A stretch of 31,477 bases of DNA from SYIM01 sp041182885 (GCA_049423065.1 JBMSQB010000054.1:1-31477), one strand, 5' to 3'; counted from the stretch's first letter, positions 23,326 through 31,288 are shown. Translations and numbers: made by a program. Notes: a model not told the origin generated them from the letters alone.

Positions 23326-24900
23326 TTGAACGGCGCTGACGATCTGGTCCACACGCTGCTTGCCGGTGGCGTGGAGGTCTGCTTCACCAACCCCGGCACC
23401 TCCGAGATGCACTTCGTTGCGGCGCTCGACCGGATCGACCGCATGCGGTGCGTGCTCGGGCTCTTTGAAGGGGTGGTCACCGGCGCGGCGGACGGCTACT
23501 ACCGTATCGCCGGCAAGCCCGCCGCCACGCTGCTTCACCTCGGCCCGGGCCTGGGCAACGGCCTTGCCAACCTCCACAACGCGCGGCGGGCACGCTCGGG
23601 CATCGTCAACATCGTGGGCGACCACGCCACCGACCATCTGGCCAACGATTCGCCGCTTACTTCCGATATCGAGGCGATCGCTCGGGTCGTCTCCCGCTGG
23701 GTTCGCACCACCCGCTCGGCGCACACGCTGCGTGCCGACGCACTGGCGGCGATCGAGGCGGCCGCCACGCCCCCGGGTCAGATCGCCACACTCGCGCTCC
23801 CGGCCGATGCCGCCTGGGGCGAACTGCCTGCTGGCCAGGCACCGCTTGCGCCCGATTCGATGCGACCTGCGGTGGTCTTTCGTCCGTTTGATTCGGCGGC
23901 GGTGGTTGCTGCCGCTCGCGCGCTCTCCGGGCCCGATACGCTGCTGCTCCTGGGTGCTGGTGCGCTCGACGACGAGGCGCTGACGGCAGCCGGGCGTATC
24001 GCGGCGCGCACCGGATGCGCGCTGATGACCGAGTTCTACACCGCCAAACTGTCGCGGGGAGCGGGCCGGGTGTCGGCCGCCCGTCTGCCCTATGCGGTCG
24101 ACCCCACGGTTGCAGCGCTTGCGCGTTTCCGGCAAATCGTGCTGGTAGGCGCCCGCGCGCCGATTGCCTTTTTTGCCTATCCCGACAAGCCGCGCCGGCT
24201 CGTGCCTGCGGGCTGCGCGCTCATCACGCTCACCGAACCCGAACACGATGGCCGGGCCGCACTCGCAGCGCTCGCAGCCGAGTTGGGCGCGTCCGCGCTT
24301 GCACCCGCGCAGGTGGCCGCGCGACGGACGATCGACACGGACGCACTGCCGACTGGCCGCCCGACTTCCGACGGAATCGCAGCGGTGCTCGCCGCCCATC
24401 TTCCCGAGAATGCGATCGTGATCGATGAGGCGGTCACCACCGGACGGGCATTCGGCCCCCCCACTGCCGGCGCCGCGCCTCACGACTGGCTCTCGGTGAT
24501 GGGCGGCTCGATCGGTTTCGCCTTGCCCTGCGCGGTGGGCGCTGCGATCGCCGCGCCCGACCGCAAGGTGGTCGCACTCGAAGGCGACGGCAGCGCGATG
24601 TACACCATACAGGCGCTCTGGACCATGGCGCGCGAAGCGCTCGATGTCACCGTGGTGATCATGGCCAATCGCGCCTACCAGATCCTGCGGGGCGAGTTTG
24701 CGGGGGTGGGCGCTGGAACGCCAGGCCGCCGCGCCACCGACATGCTCACGCTCGACCGCCCCACGCTCGACTTTGTCGCCATGGCGCGCGGCATGGGGCT
24801 GGAAGCCGCGCGTACCGATGATCTGAGCGAATTCGCGCGGCTGTTCAGTCGAGCCATGTCGCAGCCTGGCCCTCAACTGATCGAACTCGTGATCGGTTGA
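23326..24900 (+). CDS. ThDP-dependent enzyme, benzoylformate decarboxylase / acetolactate synthase superfamily
   Basis: The 524-residue product has the three-domain layout of ThDP decarboxylases. The N-terminal Pyr domain shows FTNPGTSE (residues 20-27), the cofactor-activating Glu48 (GLFEGVVTGAADGYYR) and His71 in LLHLGPGLGNG; by position these match Glu47 and His70 of benzoylformate decarboxylase. The C-terminal PP domain has GDG at 420-422 and, 25 residues on, A447-N448 for the cofactor Mg2+ site. Relatives are often labelled 'acetolactate synthase large subunit', but no small regulatory subunit gene is adjacent and the BFD-like histidine argues for a 2-keto-acid decarboxylase or carboligase of unknown substrate. 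The start is TTG with a good ribosome site. It lies 131 bp after the giant gene and 77 bp before hemE, with which it may be co-transcribed. The superfamily is sure; the substrate is not. Confidence 0.85.
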   Translation: MNGADDLVHTLLAGGVEVCFTNPGTSEMHFVAALDRIDRMRCVLGLFEGVVTGAADGYYRIAGKPAATLLHLGPGLGNGLANLHNARRARSGIVNIVGDHATDHLANDSPLTSDIEAIARVVSRWVRTTRSAHTLRADALAAIEAAATPPGQIATLALPADAAWGELPAGQAPLAPDSMRPAVVFRPFDSAAVVAAARALSGPDTLLLLGAGALDDEALTAAGRIAARTGCALMTEFYTAKLSRGAGRVSAARLPYAVDPTVAALARFRQIVLVGARAPIAFFAYPDKPRRLVPAGCALITLTEPEHDGRAALAALAAELGASALAPAQVAARRTIDTDALPTGRPTSDGIAAVLAAHLPENAIVIDEAVTTGRAFGPPTAGAAPHDWLSVMGGSIGFALPCAVGAAIAAPDRKVVALEGDGSAMYTIQALWTMAREALDVTVVIMANRAYQILRGEFAGVGAGTPGRRATDMLTLDRPTLDFVAMARGMGLEAARTDDLSEFARLFSRAMSQPGPQLIELVIG

Positions 24901-24977
24901 GCGCACCAACCCGGATCGAACCCAATCCAAGCCCCGGACCCAGCCCAAACCGAGTCAGAGCCAGGAGCCCTCATTCG

Positions 24978-26117
24978 ATGTCCCCCCTCAAGAACGATAC
25001 TTTCCTGCGCGCGCTGCGCCGCGAGCCCACCGACCACACCCCGATCTGGCTGATGCGGCAGGCGGGTCGCTACCTGCCCGAGTACAACGCCACGCGGGCC
25101 CGTGCGGGGAGTTTCCTCAATCTGTGCAAGAACCCGGAACTCGCCTGCGAAGTCACGCTCCAGCCGCTCGATCGCTACCCCCTTGATGCGGCGATCCTGT
25201 TTTCGGACATCCTCACCGTCCCCGATGCAATGGGGCTGGGCCTTTATTTCGCCGAGGGCGAGGGCCCGAAATTTGAGCGGCCCTTGCGTGATGAGGCCGC
25301 GGTGGCGGCGCTCGCCTCGCCCGACCCCGCCGACTCGCTGGGTTATGTGATGAAGGCTGTGAGCACCATCCGCAGTGCGCTCGGTGGCCGGGTTCCCCTG
25401 ATTGGATTTTCGGGCAGCCCCTGGACACTGGCCTGCTACATGGTCGAGGGCGGTGGCAGCGACGATTTCCGGCAGGTGAAGGGCATGCTTTACCGCCGCC
25501 CCGACCTGATGAAGCGCATTCTCGAGGTCAATGCGCAGGCGGTGGCCGACTACCTCAACGCCCAGGTCGAGGCGGGCGCGCAGGCGCTGATGATTTTCGA
25601 CTCCTGGGGTGGCGCGCTCGCGGATGGCGCGTTCCAGAAGTTTTCGCTGGGGCCGATCCGGCAGGTGATCGACCGGCTGCAGCGGGAGCGTGATGAACCC
25701 GAGGTGGATGCCAGCGGTCGCGTGGTGGGTACCCGCCGCGTGCAGGTGCCCGTCATTGTGTTCACCAAGGGAGGCGGGCTCTGGCTGGAAGAAATCGCCG
25801 CCACCGGCTGCGACGGTGTGGGCGTCGACTGGACCGTGAACCTGGGCCAGGCGCGCGCCCGGGTGGGGGCGCGGTGCGCCATCCAGGGCAATCTCGATCC
25901 CATGGTGCTGATGGCCGCCCCCGAGCAGATCCGCGGCGAAGCGTTGAAGGCGCTCGAGAGTTTCGGGGTGCCCCAGCCGGGCATCGGGCATGTGTTCAAT
26001 CTGGGCCATGGCATCTCCCAGTTCACGCCGCCCGAGTCGGTCACGGCGCTGGTGGAGGCCGTCCATGCGTACAGCAGGGAACAAAGGCGTCGCGGCGCGA
26101 GCGCGTCCTCACTTTAG
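24978..26117 (+). CDS. hemE: Uroporphyrinogen decarboxylase
   Basis: HemE removes four acetate carboxyl groups from uroporphyrinogen III to give coproporphyrinogen III in cytosolic haem synthesis. The 379-residue product starts at ATG 24978, 10 nt after AGGAG (24963-24967); the frame is open further upstream, but that part lacks family similarity. Signatures are PIWLMRQAGRYLPEY (residues 22-36, with substrate-binding Arg27 and Arg31), FSDILTVPDAMG with the essential Asp77, GFSGSPWTLACYMVEG with Tyr154, FTKGGGLWLEE, and GHVFNLGHGI with His344. It is about 25 residues longer than E. coli HemE (354). Part of the extra length is a segment with DEPEVDASGRVVGTRR before the VPVIVFTKGGG strand. It is followed by the 315-bp gap and priA in the same direction. 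Confidence 0.97.
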   Translation: MSPLKNDTFLRALRREPTDHTPIWLMRQAGRYLPEYNATRARAGSFLNLCKNPELACEVTLQPLDRYPLDAAILFSDILTVPDAMGLGLYFAEGEGPKFERPLRDEAAVAALASPDPADSLGYVMKAVSTIRSALGGRVPLIGFSGSPWTLACYMVEGGGSDDFRQVKGMLYRRPDLMKRILEVNAQAVADYLNAQVEAGAQALMIFDSWGGALADGAFQKFSLGPIRQVIDRLQRERDEPEVDASGRVVGTRRVQVPVIVFTKGGGLWLEEIAATGCDGVGVDWTVNLGQARARVGARCAIQGNLDPMVLMAAPEQIRGEALKALESFGVPQPGIGHVFNLGHGISQFTPPESVTALVEAVHAYSREQRRRGASASSL

Positions 26118-26134
26118 TCGCGCACGCGTGCCGG

Positions 26135-26153
26135 CGCGCCTTGCCAAGGCGCG
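26135..26153. terminator. Inverted repeat after hemE, possible weak terminator
   Basis: CGCGCCTTG (26135-26143) and CAAGGCGCG (26145-26153) are perfect complements around a single base, giving a practical 8-bp stem with a 3-nt loop 18 nt after the hemE stop. No T-run follows on the plus strand (AAAA follows), so termination strength is doubtful. Confidence 0.35.
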
Positions 26154-26187
26154 AAAACTCAGGGTTTGCGAGCGGGTGGCCGCTGAC

Positions 26188-26196
26188 TTATGCACA
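26188..26196 (+). promoter_or_regulatory. DnaA box (TTATGCACA)
   Basis: This 9-mer fits the consensus TTATNCACA exactly. It lies 71 bp after the hemE stop, in the same orientation as the stronger box 176 bp downstream. Confidence 0.5.
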
Positions 26197-26320
26197 GTAA
26201 GTGGGCATTCCCGCGCTGCCCGCATGGCTGTCGTCTGGCAACCGACCCCCTTCGCTAAGTGATTGATTTAAAAGAGCGTAGAATTGCGCAAAAAACGGGC
26301 AACCGACTCCAGATCAAGGT

Positions 26321-26347
26321 TTGACAAGCACTTGGCGGTGCTATTCG
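26321..26347 (+). promoter_or_regulatory. Candidate sigma-70 promoter for priA
   Basis: A perfect -35 TTGACA (26321-26326) is followed after 15 bp by TATTCG (26342-26347), itself preceded by TG plus one base (26339-26341), i.e. an extended -10. The spacer is shorter than the ideal 17 bp. Transcription would begin near 26354, inside or just upstream of the DnaA-box pair. Confidence 0.35.
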
Positions 26348-26351
26348 GTAG

Positions 26352-26372
26352 CTACCCACAGAGTTATCCACA
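26352..26372 (+). promoter_or_regulatory. DnaA box pair: weak CTACCCACA plus perfect TTATCCACA
   Basis: TTATCCACA at 26364-26372 is the high-affinity DnaA-box sequence. CTACCCACA at 26352-26360 differs from it at two positions and lies in the same orientation exactly 12 bp earlier, a spacing used by cooperating DnaA monomers. The pair sits 60-80 bp before the priA start codon and around the predicted transcription start, where bound DnaA would block or modulate transcription. Confidence 0.55.
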
Positions 26373-26432
26373 GCTTTTGTTGATGAGCCGGAATTCCCGT
26401 TCAAGGGTCTCGGATTAAGCCTCAAACTTAAA

Positions 26433-28598
26433 GTGAATTCTGGTTTCGCCGCTGATCCGGGAATTGCGCGGATCGCCCTGGATGTCCCGATTGCACCCTG
26501 GTTCGATTACCGGATCGGGCCGGCGCTTGCTGGCCGGTTGGCGCCCGGCGACTGGGTTCAGGTGCCTTGGGCGACGGGCCGGCGGATCGGCTTTGTGCTC
26601 GAGCTCTGCTCGGAGAGCGATCTCGCGCCGGAGCGGCTGAAGGCGATCGAGTGCCGACTCGAGGATGCACCGGCGCTGCCCGCAAGCTGGTTTGCCCTGT
26701 TGCGCTTTGCGTCGGGGTATTACCACCGGTCGGTGGGTGAGTTCGCACTCCTTGCCGTGCCGCGGACGCTGCGTACACCGCCGTCGCCGAAGGCGCGGTC
26801 GAGCGCGTTTGCGCGCGCACGACGGGCTGGCCGCGGGATGGGCGCAGCGCTCGAGGCAGAGGCCGCCGGGCCGGCTGCGCCGCCTGGGGCTCCCGCGACG
26901 GCGGCTTCGGCGGGACGGCCCAGCCCCCGAGCCGTTGCCAGCCGCTCGGCAGCGGGCGAGCGGCTGGGCGCCGATCAGCAACGGGTGCTCGATACGCTTT
27001 GTGCGTCGCAGGGCTTCAGCGTCTCGGTGCTCCACGGCGTGACCGGTAGCGGCAAGACCGAGGTGTATCTGCGCTGGTTCGAGGCCATCCTGGCGGCGCG
27101 CCCGGATGCGCAACTCCTTCTCATGGTCCCTGAGATCGCGCTCACCCCTCAGCTGGCCGGGCTGGTCGCCGGGCGCTTTCCGGCGCAGTCGGTGGCGGTT
27201 CTGCACAGCGGACTGGGCGAGGCCGAGCGCGCCCGGGCCTGGGTCGCTGCCGTCGAGGGGCGGGTGCGCGTCGTGATCGGCACCCGGCTGGCTGTGCTCA
27301 CCCCGCTTCCAGGCCTTGCCGCGATCGTGGTCGATGAGGAGCACGACGCCTCCTACCGGCAGCAGGACGGCCTGCACTACTCGGCGCGCGACCTCGCGGT
27401 GGCCGCCGCACGCGAGTGCGGCGTACCGGTATTGTTGGGGTCGGCCACGCCGTCGATCGAGACCTGGCGGGCCGCACGACGCGGCCGATACCGGCTGCTG
27501 GAGATGCCGTCCCGGATCGGTGGCGGTGCCTTGCCGCAACTGCATCTCGTTGACGTACGGGGCTTGCGAGGTGAGTCTGCGCTCGCTCCGCAGGCTCAGA
27601 CGGCGATTGCCGAGACGCTTGCGCGAGGCGAGCAGGCACTGGTGTTCATCAATCGCCGCGGCTACGCGCCGGTGCTGGGGTGCGATGCCTGCGGCTGGTT
27701 GAGCGGCTGTCCCGAATGCTCGGCCTGGCGAGTGCTGCACCGGGCCGCGTCCGGCGGCGCGCGCGCGCCCCGGTACCAACTGGTCTGTCACCACTGCGGA
27801 GGCGCCTCGGCCGTGCCACGTGCCTGTCCGGAGTGCGGCAACCTTGCGCTCGCCGGCCTCGGACGCGGCACGCAACGGCTCGAGGAAGAGCTCGCCACCC
27901 AGTTTCCGGGCCAGCGTATTGCCCGGCTCGATCGCGATGTCGCGGCCCGTCGGGGTGCTGCGCAGGCACTGATCGCCGCGGTTCACGATGGTGAAGTCGA
28001 TCTGCTGGTGGGCACCCAGATGCTTGCGAAGGGTCATGACTTTCGCCGCCTGAGCCTGGTGGTGGTGGTTGACGGCGATGCCGGGCTTTTCTGCGCCGAT
28101 TTCCGGGCGCCCGAGCGGCTGTTCGCCACACTCATGCAGGTGGCTGGGCGCGCCGGCCGTGAGGTGTCGGCAAGCCAGGTGCTGGTGCAGACGCGCTACC
28201 CGACTCATCCGCTCTTCGAATTTCTCAAGCGCCACGATTACAGCGGCTTTGCCGACGCGCTTCTGGTCGAGCGGCGCGAGGCGGCAATGCCGCCGTTTGC
28301 GCACCAGGCCTTGCTGCGTGCCGATGCCGGCGCGCTTGAGGAGGCGCTCGCCTTCCTCAAGGCCGCACGCGAGCTGGCCGAGCCGTGGCGCGCCGCCGAC
28401 CCGCAAGCGCCGGTGCAGCTCTTTGACCCGGTGCCGATGCCGCTTGCGCGCCTCAAGGGGCGCGAGCGGGCGCAACTGCTGGTGGAGGCCTCGGGCCGAC
28501 CGGCGCTCCACGCGTTCCTTCCGCATTGGCTTGCGAGTCTTCGCGAGGTGAAAACGCGCGCCCGCTGGCAGCTTGAAGTCGATCCCGCGGAAATCTGA
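26433..28598 (+). CDS. priA: Primosomal replication-restart helicase PriA (N')
   Basis: PriA recognises stalled or D-loop forks and reloads the replisome outside oriC. The 721-residue product starts at GTG 26433, the first usable start after the in-frame stop at 26349; no strong ribosome site is seen. The N-terminal 3'-DNA-binding domain opens with IARIALDVPIAPWFDYRI. Walker A GVTGSGKT is at residues 202-209 and DEEH at 301-304, followed by YRQQDGLHYSARDLA. All eight zinc cysteines are present (417, 420, 426, 429, 452, 455, 465, 468). Helicase motif V GTQMLAKGHDF and the C-terminal GRAGR follow. An Ala/Arg/Pro-rich, probably flexible linker (about residues 120-190) precedes the helicase core. 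It is followed after 4 bp by the rep-type helicase, suggesting one operon and translational coupling. Confidence 0.97.
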   Translation: MNSGFAADPGIARIALDVPIAPWFDYRIGPALAGRLAPGDWVQVPWATGRRIGFVLELCSESDLAPERLKAIECRLEDAPALPASWFALLRFASGYYHRSVGEFALLAVPRTLRTPPSPKARSSAFARARRAGRGMGAALEAEAAGPAAPPGAPATAASAGRPSPRAVASRSAAGERLGADQQRVLDTLCASQGFSVSVLHGVTGSGKTEVYLRWFEAILAARPDAQLLLMVPEIALTPQLAGLVAGRFPAQSVAVLHSGLGEAERARAWVAAVEGRVRVVIGTRLAVLTPLPGLAAIVVDEEHDASYRQQDGLHYSARDLAVAAARECGVPVLLGSATPSIETWRAARRGRYRLLEMPSRIGGGALPQLHLVDVRGLRGESALAPQAQTAIAETLARGEQALVFINRRGYAPVLGCDACGWLSGCPECSAWRVLHRAASGGARAPRYQLVCHHCGGASAVPRACPECGNLALAGLGRGTQRLEEELATQFPGQRIARLDRDVAARRGAAQALIAAVHDGEVDLLVGTQMLAKGHDFRRLSLVVVVDGDAGLFCADFRAPERLFATLMQVAGRAGREVSASQVLVQTRYPTHPLFEFLKRHDYSGFADALLVERREAAMPPFAHQALLRADAGALEEALAFLKAARELAEPWRAADPQAPVQLFDPVPMPLARLKGRERAQLLVEASGRPALHAFLPHWLASLREVKTRARWQLEVDPAEI

Positions 28599-28602
28599 TC
28601 CG

Positions 28603-30654
28603 ATGTCAGCAAGTTTCAACGACGCGCAGCGCGCGGCGATTCGCCACCTGGACGGACCCTGCCTGGTGCTGGCGGGTGCCGGAAGCGGCAAGACCCGTGT
28701 GATCACGCACAAGATGGTGCATCTGATCGAGAGCGGTTTTGCACCCGAGGCGATCGGTGCCATCACGTTCACCAACAAGGCCGCGCAGGAAATGGCCGAG
28801 CGGCTGCAGAAGATCATCACCCTGCCCAAGGGTCGGCGACCACTGGTGAGCACCTTTCATTCACTGGGCATGCAGATCCTGCGGCAGGACGGCGAGCGAC
28901 TGGGACTCAAGCGCAGCTTCTCCATTCTTGATTCCGATGACTGCGCGGGCATTCTCGCAGGGGCACTCGCCACCACCGACCGGAAGCTGATTCGCCACGC
29001 CCAGCACCAGATCTCGCTCTGGAAAAATGCGCTGCTCGATCCCGATCTGGCGGCCGACCAGTCGAGTCAGGCCGCCGAGCATGCGATTGCCCGGGCCTGG
29101 CGCGAGCATGCCGCCACGCTGGCCGCCTACCAGGCGGTGGATTTTGATGACCTGATCCTGCTGCCCGTCAAGCTCCTCACCGAACACCCTGAGCTGGCGC
29201 AGCGCTGGCGTGAGCGCCTGCGCTATCTGCTGGTTGATGAATACCAGGACACGAACGCCGCGCAATACGAGCTTCTGAAACTGCTCACTGGTCCGCGGGC
29301 AGCGTTCACGGCGGTGGGAGACGATGACCAGGCGATCTATGGATGGCGTGGCGCGACACTCGACAACCTGCGCCGGCTGGAGGCCGACTTTCCGGCGTTG
29401 AAGCTTTTCAAGCTCGAGCAGAACTACCGCTCCAGCCTCACGATTCTCGGGGCTGCCAACCGGCTGATCGCCAACAACCCGAAGCTGCATGAGAAGAGGC
29501 TGTGGTCCGAGCACGGCACGGGTGATGCCATCCAGGTGGTGCCGTGCGCCAACGAGGAGGCCGAGGCCGAGTCGGTGGTGATGCGGCTTCATGCGCACCG
29601 CTTCGAGCGCCGCGCCGCCTGGCGTGACTACGCGATTCTGTATCGCGGCAATCATCAGTCAAGGGTATTCGAGCAATGGTTGCGCAAGGAAAACATTCCC
29701 TACGTGCTCTCGGGCGGCCAGTCTTTTTTTGAACGCGCCGAGATTCGCGACCTGATCGCCTATCTGAGGCTGATCGCCAACGACGACGATGACCCCGCGT
29801 TCATCCGCGCGGCCACCACGCCCAAGCGCGGCATTGGCACCGCGACGCTCACTGCGCTTGGCGACTATGCCGGCTCGCGGCAGATATCGATGTTCGAGGC
29901 GCTGTTCGAAACCGGATTCGAGTCGCGACTGGCCGCACGACAGTTGCAGACGCTGCGCGAGTTTGGCGAGTTCATCAACCGCATCAACTGGCGCGCAGCC
30001 CGCGAGCCCGCAGGCCCGGTGCTCGATGATCTGCTCGCTGCGATCGATTACCGCGGCTGGCTCACTGACAGCCAGGATGAAAAGACGGCAGCCACCCGCT
30101 GGCGCAATGTATGCGACTTCTGCGACTGGGTGAAAAAACGTGCCGAGGAAGAGGGCGCGACGCTTGCGCAGCTCGCGCAATCGATCGCCATCCTGTCACA
30201 GCTTGATCGGCGCGATGCCGAGGCCGACGCGGTGCGTCTCACCACCATCCATGCCTCGAAGGGGCTGGAGTTTCCGCATGTGTTCGTGGTGGGCTGCGAG
30301 GAGGGCGTGCTGCCGCATCTGGGCGCCCGCGAGACCGAGGCCGAGTCCGAAGAGGGGACACGCGCCGAGCCGGCGACTGGCGGGCGGGGTGCGGCAGAGG
30401 ATGCGCGCATCGAGGAGGAGCGCCGCCTGATGTATGTCGCAATCACCCGGGCTGAGCGCAGCCTTACGCTCAGCTGGTGCCGGGAGCGTTCGCGGGCGCG
30501 GCTGTCGCTGCCTCAGGAACCGTCCCGTTTCATCGCGGAGATGGATCTCTCGAGCGGCGCGTCGGGGTCGCGTGCAACGGTGAGCAACGAAACCGCGCGC
30601 GCACGGTTGGGTGCGCTCAAGGATCTGCTGGGCGCTGTGCGGACGTCAAAATGA
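28603..30654 (+). CDS. rep: ATP-dependent 3'-5' DNA helicase, Rep/UvrD family (superfamily 1A)
   Basis: The 683-residue product starts at ATG 28603, 4 bp after the priA stop. An upstream TTG at 28573 in the same frame would add ten unconserved residues inside priA and is not preferred. Motifs in order are Walker A AGAGSGKT (24-31), motif Ia FTNKAAQEM, VDEYQDTN (Walker B, Asp212-Glu213), GDDDQAIYGWRGA, LEQNYRSS, TIHASKGLEFPHVFVVGCEEG and EERRLMYVAITRAE. The length is close to E. coli Rep (673) and shorter than UvrD (720), and the short C-terminus favours Rep. Rep clears protein blocks ahead of forks and works with PriC-type restart, so its pairing with priA is functionally coherent. An acidic, low-complexity stretch at about residues 578-606 (30334-30420) sits just before motif VI. 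Confidence 0.92.
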   Translation: MSASFNDAQRAAIRHLDGPCLVLAGAGSGKTRVITHKMVHLIESGFAPEAIGAITFTNKAAQEMAERLQKIITLPKGRRPLVSTFHSLGMQILRQDGERLGLKRSFSILDSDDCAGILAGALATTDRKLIRHAQHQISLWKNALLDPDLAADQSSQAAEHAIARAWREHAATLAAYQAVDFDDLILLPVKLLTEHPELAQRWRERLRYLLVDEYQDTNAAQYELLKLLTGPRAAFTAVGDDDQAIYGWRGATLDNLRRLEADFPALKLFKLEQNYRSSLTILGAANRLIANNPKLHEKRLWSEHGTGDAIQVVPCANEEAEAESVVMRLHAHRFERRAAWRDYAILYRGNHQSRVFEQWLRKENIPYVLSGGQSFFERAEIRDLIAYLRLIANDDDDPAFIRAATTPKRGIGTATLTALGDYAGSRQISMFEALFETGFESRLAARQLQTLREFGEFINRINWRAAREPAGPVLDDLLAAIDYRGWLTDSQDEKTAATRWRNVCDFCDWVKKRAEEEGATLAQLAQSIAILSQLDRRDAEADAVRLTTIHASKGLEFPHVFVVGCEEGVLPHLGARETEAESEEGTRAEPATGGRGAAEDARIEEERRLMYVAITRAERSLTLSWCRERSRARLSLPQEPSRFIAEMDLSSGASGSRATVSNETARARLGALKDLLGAVRTSK

Positions 30655-30717
30655 GGCGTGACGCGAGGAGGCCGGGCAGCCCGGACGGGCGGATCGGAGC
30701 GCGCTTGGACGGTGGGG

Positions 30718-30745
30718 GTCTGAACGGAAGGAGTCTGAACGGAAG
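30718..30745. repeat. Two tandem copies of a 15-nt unit
   Basis: GTCTGAACGGAAG occurs at 30718-30730 and again at 30733-30745, 15 nt apart, in the 124-bp space between the convergent rep and cytochrome genes. It may be replication slippage; no function is apparent. Confidence 0.6.
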
Positions 30746-30748
30746 CGC

Positions 30749-30766
30749 GCGGACCGGCAGGCCCGC
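30749..30766 (-). terminator. Hairpin between convergent rep and cytochrome genes, possible terminator
   Basis: On the minus strand GCGGGCC pairs with GGTCCGC (one G-U) around a 4-nt loop, beginning 12 nt after the cytochrome stop, with GCGC-rich outer sequence that could extend it. On the plus strand the same site has one A-C mismatch. There is no T-run, so it is only a tentative terminator. Confidence 0.3.
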
Positions 30767-30778
30767 GAGGCGCGCAGA

Positions 30779-31288
30779 CTACTTGGCCGCAGGCGCGGCG
30801 GGCGGAGCCGGCTCGGTGAGACTGCCGCCCGAGGCGTTGGCCATATGGACCACGGCACGCAGGATTTCGAAGTCGGAGGCTGCGCCCCCGCCTTGCGCAG
30901 GCATGGCGCCCTTGCCCTTCAGGGCAGCCGTCACCAGGGCTTCAAGACCGGTATCGAGCCGGGGCTTCCAGGCGGCCACGTCACCGGTTTTGGGCGAGCC
31001 CGCAACGCCGGCAGCATGGCAGGCAGCGCACTGGGCGGTGTAGACCTGTTCGCCCGACTTGAGGGCGCGCGGGGCGCTTGCGTCGATCAGTTCGAAGCCT
31101 GCCACCGGTTTGATGCGGGCCTCGATGGAATCAGCGCTCATGGACTGGGTGCCCGCGCCGGTTCGCTTGCTCGCGCCCACATATTTCACCAACAGCACGA
31201 TGATGAGGATGGGCACGATGAAGGACAGCACGATGACCGTGATCAGCTGCTTCGGGGTCTTGATGGGGGTGTCGTGGTCTGCGCTCAT
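30779..31288 (-). CDS. Membrane-anchored cytochrome c, c5-like
   Basis: The 169-residue product carries a short cytoplasmic N-terminus, one transmembrane helix (residues about 15-37), a periplasmic linker rich in small residues, and a single class I cytochrome c domain. That domain has haem-binding CAACH (87-91) and a likely axial Met129 in KGKGAMPAQGG. The motif set (GEQVYTAQCAACHAAG, GSPKTGDVAAW, MPAQGG) fits the cytochrome c5 / CycB group, which passes electrons between the bc1 complex or donors and terminal oxidases at the inner membrane. The helix acts as an uncleaved anchor, since no signal-peptidase site of typical form follows it. It ends in an Ala/Pro tail. It is convergent with rep and divergent from the tRNA gene. 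Start ATG is at 31288; only a weak AGGG-type ribosome site precedes it. Confidence 0.9.
   Translation of the reverse strand: MSADHDTPIKTPKQLITVIVLSFIVPILIIVLLVKYVGASKRTGAGTQSMSADSIEARIKPVAGFELIDASAPRALKSGEQVYTAQCAACHAAGVAGSPKTGDVAAWKPRLDTGLEALVTAALKGKGAMPAQGGGAASDFEILRAVVHMANASGGSLTEPAPPAAPAAK

Larger units (their letters stand above)
26118..26432. other. 315-bp hemE-priA intergenic region
   Basis: No gene is seen. The left part holds a GC-rich inverted repeat (26135-26153). The centre is clearly A+T-richer than the surrounding genes (about 26255-26300), with a TAGAAT at 26279-26284 that could be a -10 element lacking a good -35. The 10-mer GGCAACCGAC occurs twice (26237-26246 and 26298-26307). 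Perfect DnaA-box matches are at 26188-26196 and 26364-26372. A promoter candidate for priA precedes the second one. Confidence 0.7.

Noticed and set aside
22774..24948. Minus-strand open frame of about 720 codons spanning the giant gene's tail and the ThDP enzyme
   Set aside because: It crosses two plus-strand genes and the intergenic hairpin, has low-complexity Arg/Gly/Ala content and no recognisable motif.
26135..26153. Confident intrinsic terminator after hemE
   Set aside because: The stem is good but an A-run, not a T-run, follows on the transcribed strand; kept at low confidence.
26118..26432. Calling the hemE-priA gap the chromosomal oriC
   Set aside because: Only two perfect DnaA boxes and one weak one are seen, there is no clear unwinding element with 13-mers, and dnaA is not in the window. 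It is reported as a DnaA-box cluster only.
28573..28602. Upstream TTG start for the rep-type helicase
   Set aside because: It would add ten residues (KSIPRKSDP type) overlapping the priA end with no family similarity; the ATG at 28603 gives the standard N-terminus.
26415..28853. Minus-strand open frame of about 810 codons opposite priA
   Set aside because: The plus strand has complete PriA motifs including all eight zinc cysteines; the antisense frame has none.
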